Source: G963665185 sp049723905 (GTDB taxonomy: Bacteria > Desulfobacterota > Desulfovibrionia > Desulfovibrionales > Desulfovibrionaceae). Taken from it: a DNA stretch of 64,000 bases. Positions 51,781 to 60,763 of the stretch are shown piece after piece. The position numbers and the translations under genes are program-made. The notes beneath the pieces were generated by a model. The model saw nothing but the letters and a program-made list of their open reading frames with translations. It did not search any database and was not told the DNA's origin. Where the stretch lies: NCBI RefSeq assembly GCF_049723905.1, contig NZ_JBJKFD010000001.1, forward strand, positions 2,480,001 through 2,544,000, read 5' to 3'. Positions within the stretch are counted from its first letter, which is position 1, and every line of letters starts with the position of its first letter.

Positions 51781-53515
51781 CAGACCGTTCCGCGTTCTCA
51801 GAATCCGCCTGGAATCGGGCAAAGCCGATGTGCTCAACTTCGGCAGCGTCAATGAATGCATAGGCGGCAGTGGACTGGCCGCAGCCCTGTACAACGAATT
51901 CGGACTACCCGACGCCCCCTACGATCACCCGGACCAGCCCCTCATTTTCGCCATAGGCCCGCTTACCGGGTATTTTCCGCTTATGAGCAAGGTGGTCTGC
52001 GGCTTCAAATCCCCCTATCACCAGCAATACGCGGAATCGCATGCCGGAGGCCGCATGGCCCTTGCCATGCGCTTTACCGGGTACGAGGCCGTGGTCTTCA
52101 CCGGCCGCGCCCCCCATCCTTCCGCCGTATGCGTCACCAGCCGGGGGTTCGAGATAAAGGACGCGACCTTCCTGTGGGGGGCCAGCGCGCTTACGGCTGG
52201 CCGCATCCTGCGCCGCACCTTTCCGGGTGGTTCGGGCCACCGGAGCACTCTGCGCATAGGCCCTGCCGGAGAAACAGGTTCGGGCTACGCCTGCATCAAC
52301 GTGGACACCTTCCGCCACTTCGGGCGGCTTGGCTCGGGCACGGTGATGGGGTGCAAGAATCTCAAGGGCATCGTCATCCATGGCGATGCCGACATGGCCC
52401 TGCCCAAGGACGACACGAGCTACAACAAACTTTTCCGCAAGGTCTACGAGGACATGACCGCCACGGACATGATGCGCAAGTACCACAACCTGGGAACGCC
52501 CATTAACGTGGTCCCGCTCAACGAGCTCAAATCCCTGCCCCTGGAAAACCTGCAAAAGACCACGGACCCCAGGGCCGCGAACATCTCCGGCGAAACCTTT
52601 GCCAAAGACCTGCTGCTGCGCAACGCGGCCTGTTCCGGCTGCCCCGTGGGCTGCATCCACCTGGGCATGCTGCGCCGCCAGTTCCAGGACGACCACCGCT
52701 TCATGTATAAACAGGTCACCTACGACCACGAGCCCATCTTTGCCATGGGCGCCATGCTCGGCGTGTACGACGGCGGCGACGTGCTGCTGCTCCTCGATGA
52801 AGTGGAAAAACAGGGGCTGGACTGCATGAGCGCGGGCGTGGCCCTGGCCTGGGCCACCGAAGCCATGGAAAAGGGTGTCCTTTCCGAGAAAGAAACCCAG
52901 CTTCCCCTGGCCTTTGGCAGTACCGAGGCCTACCGCAAGGCCGTCTGGCACCTGGGCCACGCATCCAACGACTTTTACAAGGCCCTGGCCCAGGGGGCCA
53001 TGCATGCGGCAGACATCTACGGCGGAGGCGACTACGCCTGCGTTCTTGGTCAGGAAATGGCCGGATACGCCACTGGCGAAGTGTTCTGGGTGGCCCAGGG
53101 GATGGGCTTCCGCCATTCGCACCTGGACTCGGGCGGCTATTCCTACGACCAGAAGCACAAGGAACATGACGTGGAAAAGGCCGTGACCTTCATGGTGGAA
53201 GACGAGCAGGCCCGCTGTCTGCTGACCAGCCTGGTCTCCTGCCTCTTTGCCCGCGGCGTGTACAGCGAGGAGCTTATCGGCGAGTGCCTGCAAAGCGTCG
53301 GCCTGGACGAGCTGGCCGGGACCATGGGCCAAGCTTCGGCCAGGGTGCAGCAGATGCGCTGGAACCTGCGCGCCCGCACAGGCTACGACCCACGCAAGGC
53401 ACGCATCCCCAAGCGCTTCATGGAGGTTGTCACCTGGAAGGGGCCGCAGAGCCAGGAATACCTCGACGCCCTCAAGCAGCGCTATGCCGAGGAAATCATG
53501 CGCATGGCGGGATAG
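51773..53515 (+). CDS. aldehyde:ferredoxin oxidoreductase, tungsten type
   Basis: A 580-residue protein with the AOR family layout: N-terminal domain (GGSGLAAALYNEF, FAIGPLTGYFPLMSKVVCGF, YAESHAGGRMALAMRFTGYE) binding the tungstopterin, and the [4Fe-4S] site in NAACSGCPVGCIHLG. It oxidises aldehydes to acids with ferredoxin reduction, or the reverse. Length is a little below the archaeal enzymes. The start codon at 51773 sits inside the ferredoxin gene end. The substrate class (AOR, FOR, BCR or other) cannot be fixed. Tungstate supply would require transporters not present here. Confidence 0.93.
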   Translation: MADRPFRVLRIRLESGKADVLNFGSVNECIGGSGLAAALYNEFGLPDAPYDHPDQPLIFAIGPLTGYFPLMSKVVCGFKSPYHQQYAESHAGGRMALAMRFTGYEAVVFTGRAPHPSAVCVTSRGFEIKDATFLWGASALTAGRILRRTFPGGSGHRSTLRIGPAGETGSGYACINVDTFRHFGRLGSGTVMGCKNLKGIVIHGDADMALPKDDTSYNKLFRKVYEDMTATDMMRKYHNLGTPINVVPLNELKSLPLENLQKTTDPRAANISGETFAKDLLLRNAACSGCPVGCIHLGMLRRQFQDDHRFMYKQVTYDHEPIFAMGAMLGVYDGGDVLLLLDEVEKQGLDCMSAGVALAWATEAMEKGVLSEKETQLPLAFGSTEAYRKAVWHLGHASNDFYKALAQGAMHAADIYGGGDYACVLGQEMAGYATGEVFWVAQGMGFRHSHLDSGGYSYDQKHKEHDVEKAVTFMVEDEQARCLLTSLVSCLFARGVYSEELIGECLQSVGLDELAGTMGQASARVQQMRWNLRARTGYDPRKARIPKRFMEVVTWKGPQSQEYLDALKQRYAEEIMRMAG

Positions 53516-53534
53516 CCACCCTGCCCCCATACAA

Positions 53535-53574
53535 CAAAAAACGCCGCGCCATGGAAAGTCCAAGGTGCGGCGTT
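53535..53574. terminator. bidirectional terminator between AOR and the ModF-like gene
   Basis: AAACGCCGCGCC and GGTGCGGCGTTT form a stem. The minus-strand reading ends in TTTTTTGTTG, which suits the convergent ModF-like gene best. Confidence 0.82.
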
Positions 53575-53595
53575 TGCTCTGCTTTTAAGAAAGAC

Positions 53596-55167
53596 TCAGT
53601 CCCCGGAATACGCGGACCGCAGCCCCTTGTAGACAATGCGTCCCTTGTCCAGCACCAAAAGCCGGTCGAATTCCGGAGGGAACTCGTCCTGATGGTGGGT
53701 TACGTAGACCAGGGTGTAGCCAGCGCGGGAAAGTTCGCTCAACAGGGCCCGGATGTCCCGGCGTGAGGCAGGGTCCAGCCCGGAAAGCGGCTCGTCCAGC
53801 AACAGCAGCCGGTTGCCGGACACCAGGGCCCGGGCAATGAAGGCCCGGCGCAACTGGCCGTACGAAAGCGAGTACATGGAGCGCGAGGCCAGTTCTTCCA
53901 GCCCCATGGAATGCAGAATGTCGGTTACCGCCTGATGCTGCTCCTCGCTGGCCTCTTCGTACAGACCGATGCTGCTGAAAAAGCCGGAAAGCACCAGTTC
54001 GTGCACGGTCAGGTCGTACTCGTAAAGCGACTGCAGCCGGTCCGAGACCAGACCTATCTTCCGCCGCACGTCGACCACGTTGGGCAGCCCTTCCTGCTCG
54101 AACCACCGCACCTCCCCGCCCAGATGAACGGGCAGCTCGGCGCACAGCACTCGCAGCAAGCTTGATTTGCCTGCTCCGTTGCGGCCGACCACGGCCCAGC
54201 ATTCGCCATCGCGGATTTCCCAGTTGATGTTTTCCAGGATGCGGGTGCCTTCCAACACCACATCCGCATTGGTCAGCCGGACCAGACAGTCGCCACCCGG
54301 TGCTCCGGCCGTTTCCGGCGTTGTCGGCGTTGTCGGGGACTCTGAAAAAGGTTTGGGGAATTCCGCCAGACGGACAGAAGGGACGTCCGCTGTGGTCTGG
54401 GAAAATAGTTCCTTGCCTATCCGCTCGCGCAGTTCGCCCGCATCTCCGCCACAGACCATTTCGCCGTCGCGCAGCAGCATGGATTTGCCCACCACGGCGG
54501 GCACCTGGTCCAGGCGGTGGGCCGCACAGACAATGGTGGTCATGGACGCGGCCCGCTCTATGGCGGCCAGCATGCCGGGCACGGCAGCGGCGTCCAGCCC
54601 TTCCATGCATTCGTCCAATACCAGCACGTCGGGGCGCACCACCAGGGCACGCGCCAGCAGAACCGTGCGCAGCTCGCCCGTGGACATGCGGCAGAGCGCG
54701 CACCCGGCCAGCCAGGACGCGCCCAGCTCGTCCAGCAGCTCTTCCGCCGCCCGGATCTGTGCGGGCGTGGGTTTCTCGTACAGCAGCTGGGTATCGAAAA
54801 ATCCGGCCAGAATCACTTCCAGCCCGTTCACCTTCCAGGCCTGGCGCATATAGCGGGAGTGCAGTTCCGGCGAAACAAAGCCGATGCGCTGGCGCAGTCC
54901 CAGCGGAGAACCGACCGGTTCGCCGTCCAGGCAATAGGTGCGTTTTCCGCCCAAATCGGGAGGCATGTCGCCGCGCAACACGCGCAGAAACGTCGACTTG
55001 CCTGCACCGTTGCAGCCGAAAACACCCCAGTGCTCGCCACGGCGCAAGGCCCAGTCCAGGCCGCGCAAAAGCTGTTTTCCTCCGCGCGTGACCGTAACGT
55101 TTTCCAATTGAATCAACGGGTTACCTTGGGTTCCCGAAGCGGAACAGGATGAATTGCTCGGTTTCAT
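53596..55167 (-). CDS. ModF-like protein with two ABC ATPase domains
   Basis: A 523-residue protein with two complete ABC nucleotide-binding domains and no membrane part. Domain 1: Walker A GCNGAGKST, signature-like MSTGELRTVLLARAL, Walker B VLVLDECMEGLD. Domain 2: Walker A GRNGAGKSS, signature LSYGQLRRAFIARAL, Walker B LLLLDEPLSGLD. A Thr/Pro-rich linker joins them. This resembles ModF/PhrA, encoded with molybdate systems. Domain 1 has a degenerate signature, so ATP hydrolysis may be asymmetric. It is convergent with AOR, a Mo/W enzyme; together with the ModE-type gene at 2.2 kb this could relate to Mo/W homeostasis, but they are far apart. Confidence 0.85.
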   Translation of the reverse strand: MKPSNSSCSASGTQGNPLIQLENVTVTRGGKQLLRGLDWALRRGEHWGVFGCNGAGKSTFLRVLRGDMPPDLGGKRTYCLDGEPVGSPLGLRQRIGFVSPELHSRYMRQAWKVNGLEVILAGFFDTQLLYEKPTPAQIRAAEELLDELGASWLAGCALCRMSTGELRTVLLARALVVRPDVLVLDECMEGLDAAAVPGMLAAIERAASMTTIVCAAHRLDQVPAVVGKSMLLRDGEMVCGGDAGELRERIGKELFSQTTADVPSVRLAEFPKPFSESPTTPTTPETAGAPGGDCLVRLTNADVVLEGTRILENINWEIRDGECWAVVGRNGAGKSSLLRVLCAELPVHLGGEVRWFEQEGLPNVVDVRRKIGLVSDRLQSLYEYDLTVHELVLSGFFSSIGLYEEASEEQHQAVTDILHSMGLEELASRSMYSLSYGQLRRAFIARALVSGNRLLLLDEPLSGLDPASRRDIRALLSELSRAGYTLVYVTHHQDEFPPEFDRLLVLDKGRIVYKGLRSAYSGD

Positions 55168-55260
55168 GCCCCCCCACTACACCCACCCGGCCTATCAGAC
55201 AAGCAGACTCAAAAGAGCTTGCCACAATAAACCAAGAGCTGGCGCGGGATAACGCGGGTG

Positions 55261-55288
55261 CTGACATTTGCCCAGAAAACGCTATACT
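55261..55288 (+). promoter_or_regulatory. sigma-70-type promoter of the ribonucleotide reductase gene
   Basis: CTGACA at 55261-55266, a 16-bp spacer and TATACT at 55283-55288, about 55 bp before the start codon. Confidence 0.65.
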
Positions 55289-55341
55289 GTCTTTCATAGC
55301 GACCATAAATAAAAGCTACTATCTAGGAGATATTGCCAAAG

Positions 55342-57576
55342 ATGATGAAACTTCCCATGCCTACCGATCTTGCCGATCCCGAGGTTCCGATCAATGCAGA
55401 AGTCGTTCTGAAAAAACGCTACCTGCGCAAAGACAAGAGCGGGGCTCCCAAGGAAACCCTCAAGGAAATGTACTGGCGCGTGGCTTCCGCCATTGCCGCC
55501 GAAGAAAAAAAATACAAGGACTCTTCCTGCACGGCAAAGGACCTGGCCAGGGACTTCTACGACCTGATGATCCAGGGCCGCTTTCTGCCCAACTCGCCCA
55601 CCCTTATGAACGCGGGCACCGACCTGGGACAGCTTGCCGCCTGCTTCGTACTGCCCGTGGAAGACTCCATGGACGGAATTTTCGACGCCGTGAAAAACGC
55701 CGCCATCATCCATAAATCCGGCGGCGGAACGGGCTTCTCCTTTTCCCGGCTGCGTCCCGAAGGCTCCCGCGTCGGCTCCACGGGCGGTGTGGCTTCCGGC
55801 CCCATCTCCTTTATGAAGATCTTCAATACCGCCACCGAGCAGGTCAAACAGGGCGGTACCCGGCGCGGTGCGAACATGGGCATTCTGCGGGTGGACCACC
55901 CCGACATCCTCAAGTTCGTCAGCGCCAAGAAGCGTGAAAGCGAACTGAACAACTTCAATATTTCCGTGGCCCTTACCGAGGATTTTATGAAGGCCGTGGA
56001 AAACAATGACGACTACGACCTCATTGCCCCGCACACGGGCAAGTCCAAGGGCAAGCTGAACGCCCGCGAGGTCTTCAACCTGCTGGTGCAGAACGCCTGG
56101 GAATCGGGCGATCCCGGCATCGTCTTCCTGGACCGCATCAACCGCGACAACCCCACCCCGGCCCAGGGCGAGATCGAATCCACCAACCCCTGCGGGGAAC
56201 AGCCCCTGCTGCCCTACGAGGCCTGCAACCTGGGCTCCATCAACCTTTCCCTGCTGCACGATCCCCAGACAAAGGACGGAGTGGACTGGGAAGAGCTGGC
56301 CCGCATTGTCCATCTTTCCGTACGTTTTCTGGACAACGTCATCGACGCCTCCCGCTATCCCCTGGACAGCATTGCCGAAAAAGTGCGCACCAACCGCAAG
56401 ATAGGCCTGGGCGTGATGGGTTGGGCCGACCTGCTCTTTTTGCTGAACATCCCCTACAACAGCCAGGAAGCCCTGAACCTGGGCGAACGCATGATGAAGT
56501 TCATCCAGGCCGAGTCCAAGAGCGCCTCCAAGCTGCTGGCTGCGGAACGCGGCGCATTCCCCGCCTATGGGGAATCCACCTTTGGCAAAAGCAACCTGGG
56601 CCCCTACCGCAACGCCACCACAACGACCATTGCGCCCACGGGCACGCTCTCCATCATTGCCGGTTGCTCCTCGGGCATCGAACCGGTCTTTGCCCTGAGC
56701 TTTACCCGCAACGTCATGGACGGCGAAGAGCTGGTGGAAACCAACCCCCATTTCGAAGCCGCGCTGCGCGAAACCGACTCCTACAGCAAGGTGCTGCTGG
56801 GAGAGGTCGCCAAAAAGGGCAGTGTCCAGCATCTGGACCATCTTCCCGAATCCCTGCGCCGGGTCTATGTCACCTCCCACGACATCGAGCCCTCCTGGCA
56901 CCTGAAGATGCAGGCCGCGTTCCAGAAGCACACGGACAATGCCGTATCCAAGACCGTGAACCTGCCCCACTCCGCCAGTGTGGAGGACATCCGCAGCATC
57001 TATTGGATGGCCTACGAACAGGGCTGCAAGGGCGTTACCGTCTACCGCGACGGCTGCAAGGCCTCGCAGGTACTGTGCACGGGCGATGCCCAGGACAAGA
57101 AAAAGGACAAGGACGAAAAAAACGTGCGTGAGCGGCCCGACGTGGTCTACGGATTCACCCAGCGGGTCAGCACCGGTCTGGGCCACCTCTACCTGACCAT
57201 CAATGAGGAAAACGGCCGTCCCTTCGAAGTTTTTGCCACCATCGGCAAGTCCGGCCACTCCATCACTGCCAAGGCCGAAGCCATCGGACGCCTGGTCTCC
57301 CTGGCCTTCCGCTCCGGCGTACACCCCCGCGAAGTGGTCGAACAGCTGGAAGGCATCGGCGGCGAGCACCCGGTATTCCGCGAAAAAGGCTTGCTGAAAT
57401 CCATTCCCGACGCCGTGGCCTGGGTACTGCGCACCCGCTATCTGAGCGACACGCCCATCAATCAGTCGGAGAGCAACGGGCTGGTCCGTCCCGCCTGCCC
57501 CGAATGCGGCGCAACGCTGGTATTTGAGGAAGGCTGCCACATCTGCAAGGACTGCGGCTACACCAAATGCGGCTGA
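55342..57576 (+). CDS. nrdJ: adenosylcobalamin-dependent (class II) ribonucleoside-diphosphate reductase
   Basis: A 744-residue enzyme that reduces ribonucleotides for DNA synthesis using B12. Seen: PNSPTLMNAGTDLGQLAACF (cysteine at the substrate site), GGGTGFSFSRLRPEGS, ESTNPCGEQPLLPYEACNLG (N-C-E catalytic set), TVNLPHSASVEDIRSIY, and a C-terminal zinc-ribbon CPECGATLVFEEGCHICKDC ending in YTKCG. A TSCPD domain precedes the ribbon. The ATG at 55342 was chosen; an upstream TTG at 55333 lies too close to AGGAG (55325-55329). Oxygen-independent B12 RNR suits an anaerobe. It has its own promoter and a terminator. Confidence 0.95.
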   Translation: MMKLPMPTDLADPEVPINAEVVLKKRYLRKDKSGAPKETLKEMYWRVASAIAAEEKKYKDSSCTAKDLARDFYDLMIQGRFLPNSPTLMNAGTDLGQLAACFVLPVEDSMDGIFDAVKNAAIIHKSGGGTGFSFSRLRPEGSRVGSTGGVASGPISFMKIFNTATEQVKQGGTRRGANMGILRVDHPDILKFVSAKKRESELNNFNISVALTEDFMKAVENNDDYDLIAPHTGKSKGKLNAREVFNLLVQNAWESGDPGIVFLDRINRDNPTPAQGEIESTNPCGEQPLLPYEACNLGSINLSLLHDPQTKDGVDWEELARIVHLSVRFLDNVIDASRYPLDSIAEKVRTNRKIGLGVMGWADLLFLLNIPYNSQEALNLGERMMKFIQAESKSASKLLAAERGAFPAYGESTFGKSNLGPYRNATTTTIAPTGTLSIIAGCSSGIEPVFALSFTRNVMDGEELVETNPHFEAALRETDSYSKVLLGEVAKKGSVQHLDHLPESLRRVYVTSHDIEPSWHLKMQAAFQKHTDNAVSKTVNLPHSASVEDIRSIYWMAYEQGCKGVTVYRDGCKASQVLCTGDAQDKKKDKDEKNVRERPDVVYGFTQRVSTGLGHLYLTINEENGRPFEVFATIGKSGHSITAKAEAIGRLVSLAFRSGVHPREVVEQLEGIGGEHPVFREKGLLKSIPDAVAWVLRTRYLSDTPINQSESNGLVRPACPECGATLVFEEGCHICKDCGYTKCG

Positions 57577-57622
57577 TCCTTTGCACAGCGGGTTGATCCA
57601 CTTCTCCCGCACTTTCGATTGC

Positions 57623-57656
57623 AACGCCCGGAAGCTTCGGTTTCCGGGCGTTTTTT
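57623..57656 (+). terminator. terminator after nrdJ
   Basis: AACGCCCGGAA and TTTCCGGGCGTT pair around GCTTCGG and end in TTTTTT. Confidence 0.92.
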
Positions 57657-57673
57657 ATGTGATAAAAAAACTG

Positions 57674-57702
57674 TTGACATTTGATATCGACTATCAATAT
57701 CA
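57674..57702 (+). promoter_or_regulatory. promoter overlapped by a Fur-box-like inverted repeat
   Basis: TTGACA at 57674-57679 with a weak -10 (ATATCA or TATCAG) 17-18 bases later. TGATATCGACTATCA at 57682-57696 has the 7-1-7 inverted symmetry of a Fur half-site pair (TGATAtc-G-acTATCA). It sits in the spacer, which would suit repression by Fur and iron. Confidence 0.5.
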
Positions 57703-57740
57703 GTAAGCAGCTTCTTTTTTTACCATCACAGGAGGCGACC

Positions 57741-58559
57741 ATGACAACAAACGAACCGTTTCTGCAGGATGCTGTTTCCGATACCCTGATCATTCCACTG
57801 GCCATGCGGACTCTGGAAGCTGCACATCCGAGTCCCATCATGGTCGATCCCATGGCCGCGGATATCGTAGAGCAGCTGGGATGCGACCTGGAGCGCTTCA
57901 AAGGCAAACGCGCCAGCCAGGTGGGAACCGCCATCCGGGTACGACATTTTGATGAACAGGTGTACAATTTCATCACCCGCCACGACGATCCGGTAGTTAT
58001 TTCCCTGGGCTGCGGCCTGGACACCCGCTTCCAACGGATCGATACGGGCAAGGGAACATTCTACGAAATAGACCTGCCAGAAGTGATTGAACTGCGCGAA
58101 TCCCTCATTCCTTCCGCCGAGCGCAATCCCTACATGGCCATTTCCATGTTCGACCCCGGCTGGATGGAAGCCATCCGCCAACGCCACCCCAACACCCCGG
58201 TGTGCATCGTGGCCGAAGGCGTCTTCATGTACTTTGACGAGGCCCCCATCCACGCGCTCTTTTGCTCCATGGCCAATGCATTCCAGGCCGGGGAAATCAT
58301 TTTCGATGCCTGCTCGTCCACGGCCTGCCGCAACACCAAAAGGCACGAAACAGTCAAAGACACCAATGCCATGTTCAAATGGGGGCTGGACAACGACAAG
58401 GAGCTCGAGTCCTGGTCGCCCCGCCTGCGCCATAAGGACACAACCCTGTATATGAACCAGGAAACCAAACGCTGGGGCATGCTCGGCCTTGTCGGCCGCT
58501 TGGTCCCCAGAATCGGCAAAGCCTTCCGTATGCTCCGCTACGAAATCATCCCGGCCTGA
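57741..58559 (+). CDS. LCMT-family SAM-dependent methyltransferase
   Basis: A 272-residue protein with the leucine carboxyl methyltransferase-type class I fold: VVISLGCGLDTRFQRID (motif I), YEIDLPEVIELRESLI, CIVAEGVFMYFDE. The N-terminal SQVGTAIRVRHFDEQVYNFI is typical of the family. Bacterial members methylate polyketide or other small acids; some are tied to siderophore or metal systems. The start is ATG 57741 after GGAGGCGACC. The upstream Fur-like box hints at iron control. No partner genes lie next to it. Confidence 0.88.
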   Translation: MTTNEPFLQDAVSDTLIIPLAMRTLEAAHPSPIMVDPMAADIVEQLGCDLERFKGKRASQVGTAIRVRHFDEQVYNFITRHDDPVVISLGCGLDTRFQRIDTGKGTFYEIDLPEVIELRESLIPSAERNPYMAISMFDPGWMEAIRQRHPNTPVCIVAEGVFMYFDEAPIHALFCSMANAFQAGEIIFDACSSTACRNTKRHETVKDTNAMFKWGLDNDKELESWSPRLRHKDTTLYMNQETKRWGMLGLVGRLVPRIGKAFRMLRYEIIPA

Positions 58560-58569
58560 ACTCACTCCT

Positions 58570-58620
58570 TTCTCCCGGCCGGAAAAAAACCCCTCCCATC
58601 CCCATTCCGGCCGGGAGAAT
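58570..58620. repeat. long GC-rich hairpin after the methyltransferase gene
   Basis: TCTCCCGGCCGGAA and TTCCGGCCGGGAGA are perfect arms around a 23-base C/A-rich loop. There is no T run, so termination would not be classical. It lies close upstream of the TrmJ-like gene. Confidence 0.75.
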
Positions 58621-58658
58621 CATTTACAATCCCGCCCTCCTTGGCTATCTCCCTGCCC

Positions 58659-59396
58659 ATGGACATGAACATCTCCGTGGTCCTGGTACGGACCAAATAT
58701 CCCGAAAACATCGGTTCCGTGGCTCGGGCCTGCCTGAACATGGGCGTCTCCGACATTATTCTGGTGGACCCGCAAAACTTCGACCAAGACAAGGCCGCTC
58801 CCCTGGCCACGGTTCACGCCAAACATATTCTCCAATCCGCAACCATCGTGCCCAATCTGGACACCGCCCTGGCCGACTTCCAGTCCACCTACGGCACCAC
58901 GGCACGCATGGGCGGCTGGCGCAAAGGCGTGCTCACGCCAGACAAGGCCGCGCTGGAAATGGCCGAAAAACTCGCCTCCGGCGAACGTATCGCCCTGGTC
59001 TTTGGCCCGGAAGACAAAGGCCTCACCAACGAGGAAACCACCACCTGCGGACGGCTCATCAACATCCCCACCTCGCAGGAAGGCACCTCGCTCAACCTCT
59101 CCCAGGCCGTGCTCATCCTGCTGTACGAAGCCTTCCGCGCCTTCCACGGGCACCACCAACAGCCCGGAAACTCCACCTCCTCCCGCCAGGCCACGCACCA
59201 GGAACAGGAAACACTTTTCTCCGCAATCCAGGACGCACTGCTCGCCATCGACTTTCTCAAAAGCGACAACCCCGATTACTGGATGCTGCCCGTCCGCCGC
59301 TTCTTCCAGCGCTTCTCCCTGAAACGACACGAATACAACCTGCTTATGGGCATCTGCCGACAAGTCAAATGGATGGCCGGGAAGCGGGATAAATAG
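58659..59396 (+). CDS. TrmJ-like SpoU RNA methyltransferase
   Basis: A 245-residue SPOUT-superfamily methylase. Motif 1 is ENIGSVARACLNMG, motif 2 ALVFGPEDKGLTNEE and motif 3 IPTSQEGTSLNLSQAV. These match the TrmJ/TrmH group that methylates ribose 2'-OH of tRNA (often position 32). The C-terminal ~90 residues hold the helical extension found in TrmJ. The start is uncertain: ATG 58659, ATG 58665 or TTG 58641 are all possible, with no strong ribosome-binding site. A hairpin of the palindrome family follows. Confidence 0.9.
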   Translation: MDMNISVVLVRTKYPENIGSVARACLNMGVSDIILVDPQNFDQDKAAPLATVHAKHILQSATIVPNLDTALADFQSTYGTTARMGGWRKGVLTPDKAALEMAEKLASGERIALVFGPEDKGLTNEETTTCGRLINIPTSQEGTSLNLSQAVLILLYEAFRAFHGHHQQPGNSTSSRQATHQEQETLFSAIQDALLAIDFLKSDNPDYWMLPVRRFFQRFSLKRHEYNLLMGICRQVKWMAGKRDK

Positions 59397-59412
59397 GGCA
59401 ATAGAGATAAAA

Positions 59413-59453
59413 CGCGAGGGGCAAACCTCTTGAAAGAGGTTCTTCCCCTCGCG
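59413..59453. repeat. GC-rich palindromic hairpin after the TrmJ-like gene
   Basis: CGCGAGGGG, AACCTCTT, AAGAGGTT and CCCCTCGCG form a near-perfect stem. It is followed by CTCCCCTTTCCAGAACTTTT. The element is the reverse complement of that at 25514 and similar in design to the IS-split palindrome. Confidence 0.82.
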
Positions 59454-59522
59454 CTCCCCTTTCCAGAACTTTTTAACTGTTTTTTGCCTAGATCTCGTAA
59501 GCTGCCCTTCCATTATCAGCGC

Positions 59523-59548
59523 CTAACCTACCAGGTTAGTATTTTTTT
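59523..59548 (+). terminator. terminator upstream of the carbonic anhydrase gene
   Basis: CTAACCT and AGGTTAG pair around ACC and run into TATTTTTTT. Confidence 0.72.
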
Positions 59549-59581
59549 CTTCCCCACCTACTCCCTTCCAGGCCGCGTAAG

Positions 59582-59680
59582 TTTCGTTTCCAGCAAGGCG
59601 ACAAGGATTTTGTGAGTGGGACAGTAGATTTTGCTACGGACCGCGAACAAAATCCGCAGTTAACGCTGCTGGGGGCGAAA
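59582..59680 (+). repeat. divergent structured repeat copy R24
   Basis: AGCAAGGCGAC, inner stem GGATTTTGT pairs with ACAAAATCC, and right arm GCAGTTAACGCTGCTGG. Outer TTTCG/CGAAA and CCAGC/GCTGG also pair. The usual GTGTACTCTT core is replaced by GAGTGGGACAGTAGATTTTG. Confidence 0.65.
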
Positions 59681-59770
59681 ATCACGCGGCCTAGTCTCTG
59701 GCGTCCTCCCATTGTTTCAGCTATACCTAAAGTCCCAAAACCCTATCCACGGACTCAAGGAGGATACACC

Positions 59771-60598
59771 ATGACCATGTCCTTTGCGCACCGGATGGCA
59801 GGAGCCATCCTGGTCTTGATGCTGACCCTGGGCCTAAATTTCAGCCCATCTTTCGGCCTCACCGGCACAAGCATGGCGTCGAACGCCGAACACGCCGCCA
59901 AAGTGCAAAAGCCTTCCCCCGACCAGGTGTTGGAGATTCTGAAAAAAGGCAACCGCCGCTTCATCCAAGGCAAATCCCGCCATCCCCACATTGACGGCCA
60001 ACGCCTGTACCAGGCCGGAACCGAAGACCAGGGCGACCATGCCATTGCCACGGTCCTCACCTGCTCCGACTCCCGCGTGCCCGTCGAGCTGCTTTTCGAC
60101 GCAGGCATCATGGATATCTTCGTCATCCGCGTGGCAGGCAACGTGGTCAATACAGACGAGGCAGGCTCCATCGAATACGGCATTGCCCACGTGCACACCC
60201 CGGTCATGGTCGTGCTCGGCCACACCCAGTGCGGCGCAGTCACCGCCGTAGCCAACGCTGTCCAAGGCCACGGGCACGCCCTGGAACGCAACATCCCGCC
60301 CCTGGTCGCGCCCATCCAGCCCGCAGTTGAAAAAGCCATAAAGGACCACCCGGACGTGCACGGCAAGGACATCATCCCCTTTGCCATAGAGCAGAACGTC
60401 TGGCAGGGCATCGAAGACCTGTTTATGAAAAGCCCCACTGCCCGCGCAATGCACAAGGCAGATACCGCCCGCGTGGTCGGCGCCATCTACGACGTCCATA
60501 CCGGGCGCATCGACTGGCTGCCCCAGGAAAAAGTAAACGCCATCCTGAAAAAAGTGGAGGCCAATCCCCAACGCGCCATGAACGCCATGGCGAAGTAA
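59771..60598 (+). CDS. exported beta-class carbonic anhydrase
   Basis: A 275-residue protein with a signal peptide (about residues 1-30; MAGAILVLMLTLGLNF). The beta-carbonic anhydrase zinc site is visible: Cys in LTCSDSRVPVELLF with the Asp-Arg dyad, and the His and second Cys in GHTQCGAVTAV. It hydrates CO2 to bicarbonate. Most beta enzymes are cytoplasmic; export to the periplasm suggests a role in CO2/bicarbonate supply at the cell surface. ATG 59771 follows CAAGGAGGATACACC. The gene stands alone and is followed by hairpins. Confidence 0.93.
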   Translation: MTMSFAHRMAGAILVLMLTLGLNFSPSFGLTGTSMASNAEHAAKVQKPSPDQVLEILKKGNRRFIQGKSRHPHIDGQRLYQAGTEDQGDHAIATVLTCSDSRVPVELLFDAGIMDIFVIRVAGNVVNTDEAGSIEYGIAHVHTPVMVVLGHTQCGAVTAVANAVQGHGHALERNIPPLVAPIQPAVEKAIKDHPDVHGKDIIPFAIEQNVWQGIEDLFMKSPTARAMHKADTARVVGAIYDVHTGRIDWLPQEKVNAILKKVEANPQRAMNAMAK

Positions 60599-60609
60599 AA
60601 AAGAAAGCG

Positions 60610-60710
60610 GGGCTCTGCCCCGCACCCTGCCGGGGGGATGATCCCCCCGGACCCCGCACTCCCAACGCAAACAGCCCGGTAAGGTTTCCTTACCGGGCTG
60701 TTTGCGTTGG
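60610..60710. repeat. composite hairpin family copy 2
   Basis: A GCGGGGC..GCCCCGC hairpin is followed by CGGGGGG..CCCCCCGG around GATGATC, then a perfect 23-bp stem: CCAACGCAAACAGCCCGGTA with AGG, a TTT loop and its exact complement. Layout and the AACGCAAA..TTTGCGTT part repeat those at 28645-28743. Confidence 0.85.
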
Positions 60711-60763
60711 AGAAGGGGGAATTAGAAAGGTACCATAGAGAGAATTTTGTCTCCCGAATGCGG

